Positions 1 through 7,520 of a stretch of DNA of 64,000 nt are shown in pieces (the stretch's first letter is position 1; every line of letters starts with the position of its first letter). The stretch comes from Pseudomonadota bacterium (GTDB lineage Bacteria > Pseudomonadota > Alphaproteobacteria > Rhizobiales > Rhizobiaceae): the NCBI GenBank assembly GCA_023451735.1, contig JAEXYH010000030.1, forward strand, positions 1 through 64,000. The letters are read 5' to 3'. A model generated the notes under the pieces. It was not told the origin of the DNA and ran no database searches. It saw only the letters and a list, made by a program, of their open reading frames with translations. Both the position numbers and the translations under genes were made by a program.

Positions 1-1739
1 GCTTTCAGCACGGCGTCACGCTTGGCGCCTGGCTCGAGGCCGAGGTTTTCAATATCGAGAGCAAAGACCTGGAAATGATAGTGATGGGCCGGATCGCCGA
101 CGGGCGGCTTCGGCCCGGTATAGCCGATCGACCCCATGCTGTTGGCGCCCTGCTTCATGTTCTTCGGCTCGGGAAGGATCGGCGTGCCGGGGATACCTTC
201 ACGCAGCTTTGTTGTTTCCGCCGGAATATCGTAAGCGAGCCAATGCGTGAACGGTTTCGGCTTTGCCGCATCGGGATCGTCTGCAATCAGCACGAAGGAT
301 TTCGTACCCTCGGGAACGGAAGACCATTCGATTGCAGGCGACGCATTGTCGCCGTCGGCCACATACTGGACCGCGATAGGTCCGTCCTTTTCGAAGGCCG
401 CCTTGACCGTGATCGCCTGATCACTCTTTGCCTCGACGACATCTATCGCAATCTTAGAAGCCGGCATGTCCGTCACGACATTTGGGATATTCGCAGCCCC
501 CGCCACCTGGTTAGCAACCGTGCCTGTATAGGAAACCTTGTAGACCACGCCATTACCGTCGTCAGCGACGAAGAGCGATCCATCTTTGCCGACCGCGATA
601 CCGGTCAGTCGTCCGAGATAGCCGTATTTTCCGTTTTCCTGTTGCAGGAGAAAACCTTCGAGGAACCTCTCAAATCCGACCGGCTCGCCGTTTTCGAAAG
701 TGACGCGGACCACCTCGTAGCCGCTTGGAGGACGACGGTTCCACGAGCCGCGCATGGCGATGAATGCATCGCCTCGGTAATCTGCGGGAAACGCATTGCC
801 ATCATAAAACGCCATCTGCATCGGCGCGCTGTGGGCGGTATAACCAAGAACAGGCTCGGTCGATTGCTTGGCCCACTGATCGAGCGTTATGCCTTCGGGC
901 GTATTGATATGAGGGTTGATGCCACTCATGCCGTAAACGTAGGGCCAGCCATATTTCTTGCCCTGTTCGATCCGGTTGAGCTCTTCGATCTGCACCTCGT
1001 CGCCAAGCCAGTCGATGCCGTGATCGATGCCGTAGAGCGCACCTGTCGTCGGCTCCCAGTCGAACCCGATCGTATTGCGCAGTCCGCTGGCGAAGATCGT
1101 GCGCGTCTTGCCATCTTTGCTGGCGCGGAGGATCGTGGCGTTTTCCGGATTGTCCTCCTGGCACTCGTTGCAGGTGCTGCCGACCGATATGTATAGCATG
1201 CCGTCGGGGCCGATATTGATCGTCCGGTTGGCATGCTGGCCGGCATCCGGCAGATCGTCGATGATGCGGCTCAACGGACCGAAGGTCCCGTCTTCCCGAA
1301 CGTCAGCCGTGTAGACGTCGTGGATCGTGACCAAAAACACCTTGTTGCCATCGAAGGCGATGCCATGCATGTTCGGCCGGCTTGCCACCGTGACCACGCT
1401 GTCCGCCTTGCCGTCATTGTTGTCATCCTTCAGCATGATGACGTCACCAACCGTTCTTCGCGTCGCGTAAACGGTCCCCTTCTGCGAGACGGCGAGCATG
1501 CGCGGATTGATCAGGTCGCGTGCAAACACATCGACCTTAAAACCTGCAGGTGCCGTGATAAGGCCGGAGAGCCTCACATCGTCCTTCACCACCAGTTTTT
1601 CCGGCTCGAGGATCGAGCCTTGGATCATGACGTCGGACGCCTCGCCGACCGTTCCTTTGATCTGGGCGAAACCTGTAGGTGGCAGGACGAGAGCAAGCGC
1701 GGTCGCGGAAAGGGCAAAGACTGACAAACGATTGGCCAT
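1..1739 (-). CDS. PQQ-dependent sugar dehydrogenase fused to PEBP (YbhB/YbcL) domain, 3' end outside window
   Basis: The minus frame is open from the ATG at 1739 to the left edge (about 579 codons), so the last few residues and the stop are missing. A Sec signal peptide (MANRLSVFALSATALALVLP, cleavage near GFAQ) leads into a soluble glucose/sorbosone-dehydrogenase type beta-propeller over about residues 50-400, with segments such as RPNMHGIAFDG, HANRTINIGPDGMLY, GLRNTIGFDW and LTGIAVGKDGSLFVADD. From about residue 415 the chain continues as a PEBP/YbhB-YbcL domain (SDQAITVKAAF, IEWSSVP, FTHWLAYDIPAET, YHFQVFALD). Family knowledge: the propeller oxidises sugars or related alcohols in the periplasm with PQQ; bacterial PEBP domains are poorly understood. 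Both domains lie in one uninterrupted frame, so the fusion is seen directly. Substrate is unknown. It is the downstream neighbour of the DUF4142 gene, with a terminator between them. Confidence 0.85.
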   Translation of the reverse strand, partial: MANRLSVFALSATALALVLPPTGFAQIKGTVGEASDVMIQGSILEPEKLVVKDDVRLSGLITAPAGFKVDVFARDLINPRMLAVSQKGTVYATRRTVGDVIMLKDDNNDGKADSVVTVASRPNMHGIAFDGNKVFLVTIHDVYTADVREDGTFGPLSRIIDDLPDAGQHANRTINIGPDGMLYISVGSTCNECQEDNPENATILRASKDGKTRTIFASGLRNTIGFDWEPTTGALYGIDHGIDWLGDEVQIEELNRIEQGKKYGWPYVYGMSGINPHINTPEGITLDQWAKQSTEPVLGYTAHSAPMQMAFYDGNAFPADYRGDAFIAMRGSWNRRPPSGYEVVRVTFENGEPVGFERFLEGFLLQQENGKYGYLGRLTGIAVGKDGSLFVADDGNGVVYKVSYTGTVANQVAGAANIPNVVTDMPASKIAIDVVEAKSDQAITVKAAFEKDGPIAVQYVADGDNASPAIEWSSVPEGTKSFVLIADDPDAAKPKPFTHWLAYDIPAETTKLREGIPGTPILPEPKNMKQGANSMGSIGYTGPKPPVGDPAHHYHFQVFALDIENLGLEPGAKRDAVLK

Positions 1740-1768
1740 GAGATCTCCTGAGCAAATGAGATGACGAA

Positions 1769-1794
1769 GAAGCCCGACCTTTCGGCCGGGCTTC
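1769..1794 (-). terminator. Terminator-like hairpin after the DUF4142 gene
   Basis: Perfect 8-bp stem GAAGCCCG / CGGGCTTC with a 10-base loop lies directly downstream of the DUF4142 stop codon and upstream of the PQQ-dehydrogenase start. There is no long T run, so it may be an attenuator or weak terminator. Confidence 0.5.
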
Positions 1795-1807
1795 GGGTTG
1801 GTCAGGA

Positions 1808-2338
1808 TCAGTGTGCTGCGACCAGCTTCATCACATGCATCTTGTGCATTTCCAGCTTCGGTAGCGTCTTGGCGGCGAACTCCTTGACCGTGGCGTCGTC
1901 GCCGCCCTTGGCATAGGTCGCAAACAGTGTCACGGCCTCCATATGGGCGACGGTCTGCATGTCGATATAAAGCGGCTGGAAATCCTGTTCGGAAGCACCT
2001 TTCAGAAGCTCCAACATAGCCGCATGCTTTGGCGATAATTTCGGTGCCTCTTCACCGAGCTTCGCAGCTTTCTTCAGCTCGTCGCCCGCCATCGTATGGT
2101 CGGCGATCATCTGCTTGGCGAATTCCTTGACGTCGGCATCCTTGGCCTTCTGCTCGGCCAGCTTGCTGGACTCGATCTCGAAGGCATTCGAACTGGTGAC
2201 GACCTTCACGAAAGAGGCTTTGTCGACATCCATCGCGGCGGCGGCCTTGTCGGCGCTTTGCGGCATGGCCGCGAGGCTTGCCGCAGACGACGCCAGCAGG
2301 GAGAGGCAAACGAGCGAGGCGGAAATCATCTTGTTCAT
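1808..2338 (-). CDS. DUF4142 family secreted protein
   Basis: A 176-residue protein with a clear N-terminal signal peptide (MNKMISASLVCLSLLASSAA, cleavage near SLAAMP). The mature part is a helical DUF4142 domain with typical segments FVKVVTSSNAFEIESSKLA, VKEFAKQMIADHTMAGDELKK and a His/Met-rich C-terminus (MEAVTLF, LPKLEMHKMHVMKLV). DUF4142 proteins are predicted ferritin-like four-helix bundles in the periplasm or envelope; their function is not established. An AGGAGAG ribosome binding site precedes the ATG at 2338. The gene starts 12 bases after the stop of the upstream esterase gene, so both are probably one transcript, ending at the hairpin 1769-1794. Confidence 0.85.
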   Translation of the reverse strand: MNKMISASLVCLSLLASSAASLAAMPQSADKAAAAMDVDKASFVKVVTSSNAFEIESSKLAEQKAKDADVKEFAKQMIADHTMAGDELKKAAKLGEEAPKLSPKHAAMLELLKGASEQDFQPLYIDMQTVAHMEAVTLFATYAKGGDDATVKEFAAKTLPKLEMHKMHVMKLVAAH

Positions 2339-2350
2339 ATCTGCTCTCCT

Positions 2351-3409
2351 TTACTTCGCTTTTTTAAAGGCTGCGGTGAGGTCGGAAACCGCAAGATCGA
2401 CGGCCTGCTTGGCTTCCGGAACCACCTTGCCCATGCCGAAAAATTCGTGGGTGACGCCGGCATATGTTTTGGTGTTCACCGCCACGCCTGCATCTTTCAG
2501 CTTCGACGCGTAGGTCTCGCCATCAGAGCGGAGCGGGTCGATCTGCGCCAGAATGACAGTTGCCGGGGCAACACCAGCAAGATCGGAACGGCCGTTAAGG
2601 TTGATGCGCGGATCCGTGGCATCGTCCATGGAGGTGACGGTATTTTTCACGAACCACTCCATGTCGGCCTTGCCGAGCGGCTTGGCACTGGCGTTCTCTT
2701 TATAGGAAGGCGTGTTCATGTCGTTGCCAGCGACCGGATAAACAAGAAGCTGGTGGACAGGCTGCTTGGTCTTCTCTTCCTTGGCCCTCAGCGCGACATT
2801 GGCTGCCAGATTACCACCGGCGCTTTCGCCTGCCACGGCGATCTTGTCGGAATTGCCGTTCAGCTCGTGAATGTTCTCGACCACCCACTTATAGGCCGTC
2901 CAGGCATCATCATGGGCGGCTGGAAACTTGTGCTCCGGTGCGTGGCGGTATTCGACCGACACGACAATCGCGTTCGAACCCATGGCTAACGATCTCGGCG
3001 CACCGTCATAGACGTTGATGTCGGCCACGACCCAGCCGCCGCCGTGATAGTATACGACGACCGGAAAGGGTCCCTCGCCGCCCGGAACGTAGACACGCGC
3101 CGCTAGACCACCTTCAGCCGACGGAATTGTAATGTCCTTTGTGGTTACCTGTGCCTCCGGGTTTGAAGACAGGCGCTTGTCCCACTGGACGGCCTTGGCG
3201 GCATCCGCCGGACTTGCCTGCGTCCGAGCCTCTGGAACCGTAAGCGATGCGAACGGCTTTGCGTCGAGTACGCCAAGCTTGTCGAGAACCGCCTGCATGT
3301 CGCTCGTCGGTTTCGCCATCTCCTGCGCGAGGCTCGAACTGACGGCTGTCGTGAGTAAGATGAATGCTGTCGCGACGACCCGCGAGTGACGTCTATGGAA
3401 ACGCGTCAT
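2351..3409 (-). CDS. Secreted alpha/beta hydrolase, hormone-sensitive lipase type
   Basis: A 352-residue esterase/lipase with a signal peptide ending near SSLAQEMAK. The hormone-sensitive lipase (BD-FAE/abhydrolase_3) hallmarks are present: oxyanion motif YYHGGGW, nucleophile elbow AVAGESAGGNLA with the catalytic Ser, acid in AQIDPLRSDGE and catalytic His in GVTHEFFGMG. It should hydrolyse esters of small acyl or aryl compounds in the periplasm; the real substrate cannot be read from sequence. Length fits the family once the export signal is counted. The ATG at 3409 follows GAAGGAATTCTC. It is first in a probable two-gene transcript with the DUF4142 gene. Confidence 0.85.
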   Translation of the reverse strand: MTRFHRRHSRVVATAFILLTTAVSSSLAQEMAKPTSDMQAVLDKLGVLDAKPFASLTVPEARTQASPADAAKAVQWDKRLSSNPEAQVTTKDITIPSAEGGLAARVYVPGGEGPFPVVVYYHGGGWVVADINVYDGAPRSLAMGSNAIVVSVEYRHAPEHKFPAAHDDAWTAYKWVVENIHELNGNSDKIAVAGESAGGNLAANVALRAKEEKTKQPVHQLLVYPVAGNDMNTPSYKENASAKPLGKADMEWFVKNTVTSMDDATDPRINLNGRSDLAGVAPATVILAQIDPLRSDGETYASKLKDAGVAVNTKTYAGVTHEFFGMGKVVPEAKQAVDLAVSDLTAAFKKAK

Positions 3410-3568
3410 GAGAATTCCTTCGAATTAGGAAGTGGCCGGAGATTATCTCTGGAGGAAAAGCAAGCGCTTTCGGTCGCCACGCCCATAAGTTGCTCGCGTT
3501 GGCTGTCGGCAATCAGGAATGCGCCAGATCGTACTTCGTTCCTCGGCAATGACCGCAGCCGCAGATCA

Positions 3569-3582
3569 GTACGCTGGCGTAC
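3569..3582. promoter_or_regulatory. GTACGC-TG-GCGTAC palindrome (copy 1)
   Basis: Perfect 6-bp inverted repeat around a 2-base centre. The same motif recurs at 3746-3759 and 5846-5861, all near Crp/Fnr paralogue genes. Candidate operator for these regulators; inference only. Confidence 0.4.
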
Positions 3583-3745
3583 AAACCGGGCGTTGGCGCA
3601 ATCGATTGCTAACACCGCCATTTCGTACGCCATCGTGGGGAAGGATCGGATTTCCTCCTGATCAAGCCTTCGGACACCCGCTCTCATCTTTCGAGGGCAC
3701 GGTGCGAGCAAGTCGCCCGAGGATCGCTAGGTTTCATGAGCGATG

Positions 3746-3759
3746 GTATGCCAGCGTAC
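3746..3759. promoter_or_regulatory. GTATGC-CA-GCGTAC palindrome (copy 2)
   Basis: Near-perfect copy of the GTACGC-N2-GCGTAC motif with one mismatched pair, about 105 bases upstream of the Crp/Fnr start at 3865. Its position suits an autoregulatory operator or activator site. Confidence 0.45.
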
Positions 3760-3864
3760 ATAAAATCAGACGCACAGGCGGAATGCTATAGGGTCGGTAA
3801 CCGTTTGAAATAGCTCAGGGCTTAGCGGCCGTGAGCCTCGGGCTCTCGCCCGCTGTCGAGAGTC

Positions 3865-4578
3865 ATGCACGTTCCGCACCTTCCAGCCCAAAGCAATCGA
3901 CTGTTGTCTTTGCTCCCACCCGCAGAACTCGCAGATGTAGCCAACGCGCTGCATCCCATAGACCTTGGTCGTGGCGATCTCATCGTAAGCGCGAAAGGCC
4001 CCATTGATTATGTCTATTTCCTCGGCAGCGGCATCGCATCAGTTGTTACCACCTCCAGGGACGGACATAGAGCCGAGGCCGGTATGGTCGGGCGTGAGGG
4101 ATTCTGCCCGACTACCGCGGGCGTTGGTGGTACGATAAGTGTTCACGAAGTGCTGATGCAGGTGCCGGGAAAAGCCTATCGAATGCCAGTCGAGACAATA
4201 GCCGAGCGGCTGCCGGGCAATCCGATATTTGCAAACCTGCTTGCACGTTTTCTTCAATCGTTTGCTGCACAGATCTCCTTCACGGCGCTCTGCAACGCCA
4301 ACTATCAAGTCGATCAGCGCCTCGCTCGCTGGCTACTCATGTGCCACGATCGTTTGGAGGGTGATGAAATCAGCCTGACACACGATTTCATCTCGCTTAT
4401 GCTTGCTGTAAGGCGTCCTAGCATCACCAATGCCTTCCACGTGCTTGAGGGCCGCAAACTCGTGATTGCGGAGCGTGGGCGGGTTACGATACGTGATCGG
4501 AGAGGCCTGGAAGACTTTGCAAGCGGCGCTTATGGCGAACCGGAAGAGGAATATCGCAGGCTGATCGGCAAGATATGA
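3865..4578 (+). CDS. Crp/Fnr family transcriptional regulator (paralogue 1)
   Basis: A 237-residue regulator: N-terminal cupin-like sensory domain (about residues 10-130: NRLLSLLPPAELADV, YVYFLGSGIASVVTT, GREGFCPTTAGVGG), dimerisation helix, then a C-terminal winged helix (about 150-225; DRLEGDEISLTHDFISLMLAVRRPSITNAFHVLEGRKLV). The N-terminal FNR-type cysteine cluster is absent, and canonical cAMP-contact residues are not obvious, so the signal is unknown. The ATG at 3865 aligns with the chosen start of the homologue at 4882-5601, which supports both starts. Palindromes of the GTACGC-N2-GCGTAC type lie upstream of both genes. The two proteins are similar over their whole length, consistent with local duplication. 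Confidence 0.85.
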   Translation: MHVPHLPAQSNRLLSLLPPAELADVANALHPIDLGRGDLIVSAKGPIDYVYFLGSGIASVVTTSRDGHRAEAGMVGREGFCPTTAGVGGTISVHEVLMQVPGKAYRMPVETIAERLPGNPIFANLLARFLQSFAAQISFTALCNANYQVDQRLARWLLMCHDRLEGDEISLTHDFISLMLAVRRPSITNAFHVLEGRKLVIAERGRVTIRDRRGLEDFASGAYGEPEEEYRRLIGKI

Positions 4579-4581
4579 CGG

Positions 4582-4827
4582 CTACTTCGTCAGGTGGTTT
4601 CGGACCACGTCGTGAAAGGAAACACTGAAGACAAGGTTGCCTGCCTCGTCGGACACATCCATGTATTGGTCTGTTACCAACTCACCCGCCTTGATCCGAG
4701 CGGCGACCATCTCGCGCACGGCATTGATCGCGCTGAGTCGCGCCGCATCTCTATCCACGAATTCGTCACCCTCGACGTCTGAGACAATTTCGCCATCCCG
4801 GCGTAAATTGAAGAAATAGCGGGTCAT
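4582..4827 (-). CDS. DUF6894 family small protein
   Basis: An 81-residue protein that starts MTRYFFNLRRDGEIVSDVEG and continues with DRDAARLSAINAVREMVAARI, the typical opening of the small DUF6894 family common in rhizobia and methylobacteria. No function is established for the family. The ATG at 4827 was chosen over an upstream start at 4854 because family members begin MxRYFF. Its stop lies only 3 bases from the stop of the convergent Crp/Fnr gene. Confidence 0.75.
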   Translation of the reverse strand: MTRYFFNLRRDGEIVSDVEGDEFVDRDAARLSAINAVREMVAARIKAGELVTDQYMDVSDEAGNLVFSVSFHDVVRNHLTK

Positions 4828-4881
4828 AGTGCCTGCACCGTTCCAGATGTCCACCCACTTGGATTGGGTCGAACAACATAG

Positions 4882-5601
4882 TTAGAAAAGGTCCTTCATG
4901 AGGCGTCTGTACGCAGCCTCTGGCTTTCCGTAAGCGTCATGGGCAAACTCTTCAAGTGCGGACCTGTTCCTGATCGTGATCATCGCACGCTGTGATTTAA
5001 TCAATCCACGACCCTCGAGCGTGTGAAGCGAAGTCGTTACGCTGGGGCGCCGCACTGCAAGCATCATAGATATGAATTCGTGTGTTAAGCCAATCTCGTT
5101 TCCGGAAACGCGGTCATGACACATCAGCAGCCAACGGGCGAGCCTTTGATTGACGTCGTGAACTGCATTGGAAACCGCGGTATGCGCGAGCTGCACGGAA
5201 AAGGCTTCTATGGAACGGATGACGACCCTGGAGAAATTCCTGTTACAATCCATCAAAGCGCGGAAATCACTATAGTCCATCAAAAAAGCATCACCGGCCA
5301 CTTGCATGGCAACGTCGTGAGAACTGGTCTCGACTTCTGCAATCGCCGTGGTCGGTACATAACCATCAAGTCCGAATATGCCGGCTTCGGCCTTGTGGCC
5401 TTCAGGCGTGGTCGCGACAAGAGAGCCTATTCCAGACGTGAGGAAGTAGACGTGCTCAATTTGTTTTCCCACGGTCGCCAGCACCGTTCCACGCGGAAGC
5501 TCGATAGGACGCAGCTTCCCCGCGATGTCCTCGAAGTCATCGGGCGGAAGGATCGATAAAAGTCTGTTTTGAATTGAAGATTGTTGGATCGTCGTGAGCA
5601 T
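4882..5601 (-). CDS. Crp/Fnr family transcriptional regulator (paralogue 2)
   Basis: A 239-residue regulator closely resembling the protein at 3865-4578: sensory domain NRLLSILPPDDFEDIAGKL, HVYFLTSGIGSLVATT, then HTH region GNEIGLTHEFISMMLAVRRP followed by SVTTSLHTLEGRGLI. No FNR-type cysteine cluster is seen. The frame is open upstream to 5790, but the extra 63 residues look non-coding and the ATG at 5601 (MLTTIQQSSIQNRLL) matches the paralogue. A perfect 16-bp GGTACGCT/AGCGTACC palindrome lies about 245 bases upstream, between this gene and the divergent PAS gene. The ligand and targets are unknown. Confidence 0.85.
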   Translation of the reverse strand: MLTTIQQSSIQNRLLSILPPDDFEDIAGKLRPIELPRGTVLATVGKQIEHVYFLTSGIGSLVATTPEGHKAEAGIFGLDGYVPTTAIAEVETSSHDVAMQVAGDAFLMDYSDFRALMDCNRNFSRVVIRSIEAFSVQLAHTAVSNAVHDVNQRLARWLLMCHDRVSGNEIGLTHEFISMMLAVRRPSVTTSLHTLEGRGLIKSQRAMITIRNRSALEEFAHDAYGKPEAAYRRLMKDLF

Positions 5602-5845
5602 GGCACTCGCCTCTGTCTGGGGCAAGAGTACGTGAAAACCCTTAGTCGTCTGCGCCCTGGATCCGTCTGCAAACGATGAGGTACAATACAACGGGCAAGA
5701 ATTTCCGACAACTGATGTGACGCTCCTGTATCCAGGCCAGGTCACTGGGCATTCACGCAAAAAAGGCGCTAAAGCAAATGACTGTTTCATCGCAGTATCC
5801 TGGGCGATGAAAGCGGTGGCTGCCAGACACCAAATCGACAGCTAA

Positions 5846-5861
5846 GGTACGCTAGCGTACC
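5846..5861. promoter_or_regulatory. GGTACGCTAGCGTACC palindrome (copy 3)
   Basis: Perfect 16-bp palindrome in the gap between the minus-strand Crp/Fnr gene (start 5601) and the plus-strand PAS gene (start 5940). It shares GTACGC-N2-GCGTAC with 3569-3582 and 3746-3759. Candidate operator serving one or both divergent genes. Confidence 0.5.
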
Positions 5862-5939
5862 GTAGAAAATTGCGCTTCCATCCTTGATATCACCGATCAG
5901 TGCGAGAACATTCTGATTCACTAATTGAGGAGGGGCGAG

Positions 5940-6305
5940 GTGGAGTGTGACGACGGGACTGCAGCCGCACTTGAGGAAGCAGGTATCTTCATGTGGCAGA
6001 TCGATGCAGATCTGGTTTTCGGCGACAGTGCGGTGGCGAAAGTGTTTGGACTCAGCCCCTCAGCGGTTCTTAAAGGCCTGCCTCTGGCGGACTTCATAAG
6101 ACGGGTTCATCCCGGTGACAGGGCAGCGCTCGATCAAAGCATATCCAAAGCCGTTGACGACGGTCTCCCTTTCAACATGGACTACCGTGTGCTTGGGCAG
6201 AACGACGAGCCTCAGCTTGTAATGGCTATGGGTAGATGCTTCCGGTCTCCAGACGGCCGGCCAGCATTTTATGCCGGCATAGTCTATCCAGTCGAGCTCC
6301 TCTAA
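5940..6305 (+). CDS. Stand-alone PAS domain protein
   Basis: About 121 residues that form a single PAS domain and little else: EEAGIFMWQIDADLVFGDSA, VAKVFGLSPSAVLKGLPLAD, FIRRVHPGDRAALDQSISKA, YRVLGQNDEPQLVMAMG and a closing FYAGIVYPVELL. No kinase, cyclase or HTH follows, so it may sense or bind a ligand and act through another protein. The GTG at 5940 was preferred over TTG at 5925 because GAGGAGGGG at 5927-5935 is then a well-spaced ribosome binding site. A GTACGC-type palindrome lies about 80 bases upstream, shared with the divergent Crp/Fnr gene. The stop overlaps the stop of the small minus-strand gene by two bases. Confidence 0.7.
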   Translation: MECDDGTAAALEEAGIFMWQIDADLVFGDSAVAKVFGLSPSAVLKGLPLADFIRRVHPGDRAALDQSISKAVDDGLPFNMDYRVLGQNDEPQLVMAMGRCFRSPDGRPAFYAGIVYPVELL

Positions 6306-6457
6306 CGCTCCTGGATCCCAGGCTGCTTCGGGCGGTTGCGCTCACGGATCGCTGCGAGATGACGTGCAAGTGCTTCCTTGGCCGAAGGATTCAAATCACG
6401 CTGGGAAGCGTTAGGGTTGGTTGGGAGTTGGTCTTCGCCTAAGGGTTCCTCAGTCAT
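6302..6457 (-). CDS. Small hypothetical protein
   Basis: A 51-residue hydrophilic, Arg/Glu/Pro-rich frame (MTEEPLGEDQLPTNPNASQR, then LNPSAKEALARHLAAIRER). The ATG at 6457 has a good TGGAGG ribosome binding site 7 bases upstream, which is the main support. No family recognised. It ends convergently on the PAS gene, with stop codons overlapping by two bases. Confidence 0.45.
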   Translation of the reverse strand: MTEEPLGEDQLPTNPNASQRDLNPSAKEALARHLAAIRERNRPKQPGIQER

Positions 6458-6872
6458 CCGCAAACCTCCAAGCGATCTGTCCTCTATTATCAGCAAATGT
6501 CCGGCAACGCCATGACTATCGGACGCCTTCGGCAGTTCCTACCACCGATACGCAAACGAGCAGTGCGTGGATCAGCTCAAGTGGTGGGGGACCATCTATC
6601 CCGACCAATTCCGCGCCAACGAGCTGATAGCTCTTCGATATGGAGTTCGGAATTTTGCCGACGTTCATCGCAGACTTGATCGGATTGGAACCTGTGACCC
6701 GGCAACGAGTCTTCATCGAAATTCGACATAGTCGGGTAGCGAATAGGCTGAGCAGAGCACTAACCGTTACAGTGGCGAGGCCTTGTGTCTCGTATCGACC
6801 CCCAGTTCATTGTACCAAACCGCATCGATGAACGGCGGCAGGGAATTGCGGAAACGCCGAATCTAGGCCGGC
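6458..6872. other. Region without a clear gene; possible ORF remnant 6516-6731
   Basis: No complete gene was recognised. One plus frame open from 6516 to the stop at 6729-6731 reads like protein (HRYANEQCVDQLKWWGTIYP, then DQFRANELIALRYGVRNFAD) but has no start codon at its upstream end and no ribosome binding site. It may be the remains of a broken gene. Confidence 0.3.
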
Positions 6873-7391
6873 TCATATGGCGTTGTATCCTGTCACAGTC
6901 ATCCATCCTGGCATAAGCATGACAGGAGCCCAGATGATTGCTGACATGCAATTCGCGATCTGAAAACGCAACTGCCCCATCTGCGTCAGCCCGGCCACGA
7001 ACGGAACTGTGGGACGCAGCGGTCCAAAAAATCGGCCCAAGAAGACCGATAGCATTCCGTATTTGCGAAAAAAGAGACGAGCCTTGGCGATGTTCCTGCG
7101 ATGTGGTCGGGCGAAGGGCCGGTAGATAATGCGGCGTCCGAACTTTCTGCCGACAACATAAGATAGGATGTCGCCAAGGATCGCTCCCGCAATAGCCGAA
7201 ACGATCAACGGAACCGGGTCCAACACGCCTGTCGCGAGCAGTCCACCGACAGCAAGAAAGATGGGCGTAGCTGGAAACACCAAGCCCAGGATGAACAGAG
7301 ACTCGACGAACGCAGACACTCCAATGATCACGAAGGCCCACTCCCTATGAGCGCGCACGATGTCCATCATGTAAGCCGTTATCTCTTCCAT
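6873..7391 (-). CDS. DedA family membrane protein (VTT domain)
   Basis: A 172-residue integral membrane protein of the DedA/SNARE-associated (VTT) family. Segments typical of the family are AFVESLFILGLVFPATPIFL, AGAILGDILSYVVGRKFGRR, FFRKYGMLSVFLGRFFGPLR with the conserved G-x-R-F-x-G-P-x-R signature, and VPFVAGLTQMGQLRF. DedA proteins are membrane lipid carrier/flippase-type proteins needed for envelope homeostasis. It is somewhat shorter than the usual 190-220 residues, with a short C-terminus after the last hydrophobic segment. The next genes upstream on this strand (TerC-like and PgpA) are also membrane proteins, but a hairpin at 7479-7506 probably separates the transcripts. Confidence 0.85.
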   Translation of the reverse strand: MEEITAYMMDIVRAHREWAFVIIGVSAFVESLFILGLVFPATPIFLAVGGLLATGVLDPVPLIVSAIAGAILGDILSYVVGRKFGRRIIYRPFARPHRRNIAKARLFFRKYGMLSVFLGRFFGPLRPTVPFVAGLTQMGQLRFQIANCMSAIIWAPVMLMPGWMTVTGYNAI

Positions 7392-7478
7392 TTCGTACTT
7401 TCAAAATTGTGAGTGAGTTCGTCGCAGGCTGGTCGTTCCCATTGCGAGTATCGGGGACTGCCTTAATCCCTCCGCAAA

Positions 7479-7506
7479 CGGATGGCCGGCGGGTTGCGGC
7501 CATCCG
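7479..7506 (-). terminator. Terminator-like hairpin after the TerC-like gene
   Basis: Perfect 10-bp stem CGGATGGCCG / CGGCCATCCG with an 8-base loop, starting 15 bases after the stop of the minus-strand gene at 7521. A short TTT follows on the minus strand. Confidence 0.6.
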
Positions 7507-7520
7507 TCCAATTGGGGTGC

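Larger units (their letters stand above)
3410..3864. other. Intergenic region between divergent esterase and Crp/Fnr genes
   Basis: About 455 bases with no convincing coding region; short reading frames on both strands lack family resemblance. It holds two copies of a GTACGC-like palindrome (3569-3582 and 3746-3759), the second about 105 bases before the Crp/Fnr gene at 3865. Confidence 0.5.

Noticed and set aside
75..1196. Long plus-strand frame of 373 residues
   Set aside because: Antisense to the PQQ-dehydrogenase/PEBP gene, whose minus frame has clear family motifs over the same bases.
2096..2989. Plus-strand frame of 297 residues
   Set aside because: Runs antisense through the DUF4142 and esterase genes; no family resemblance.
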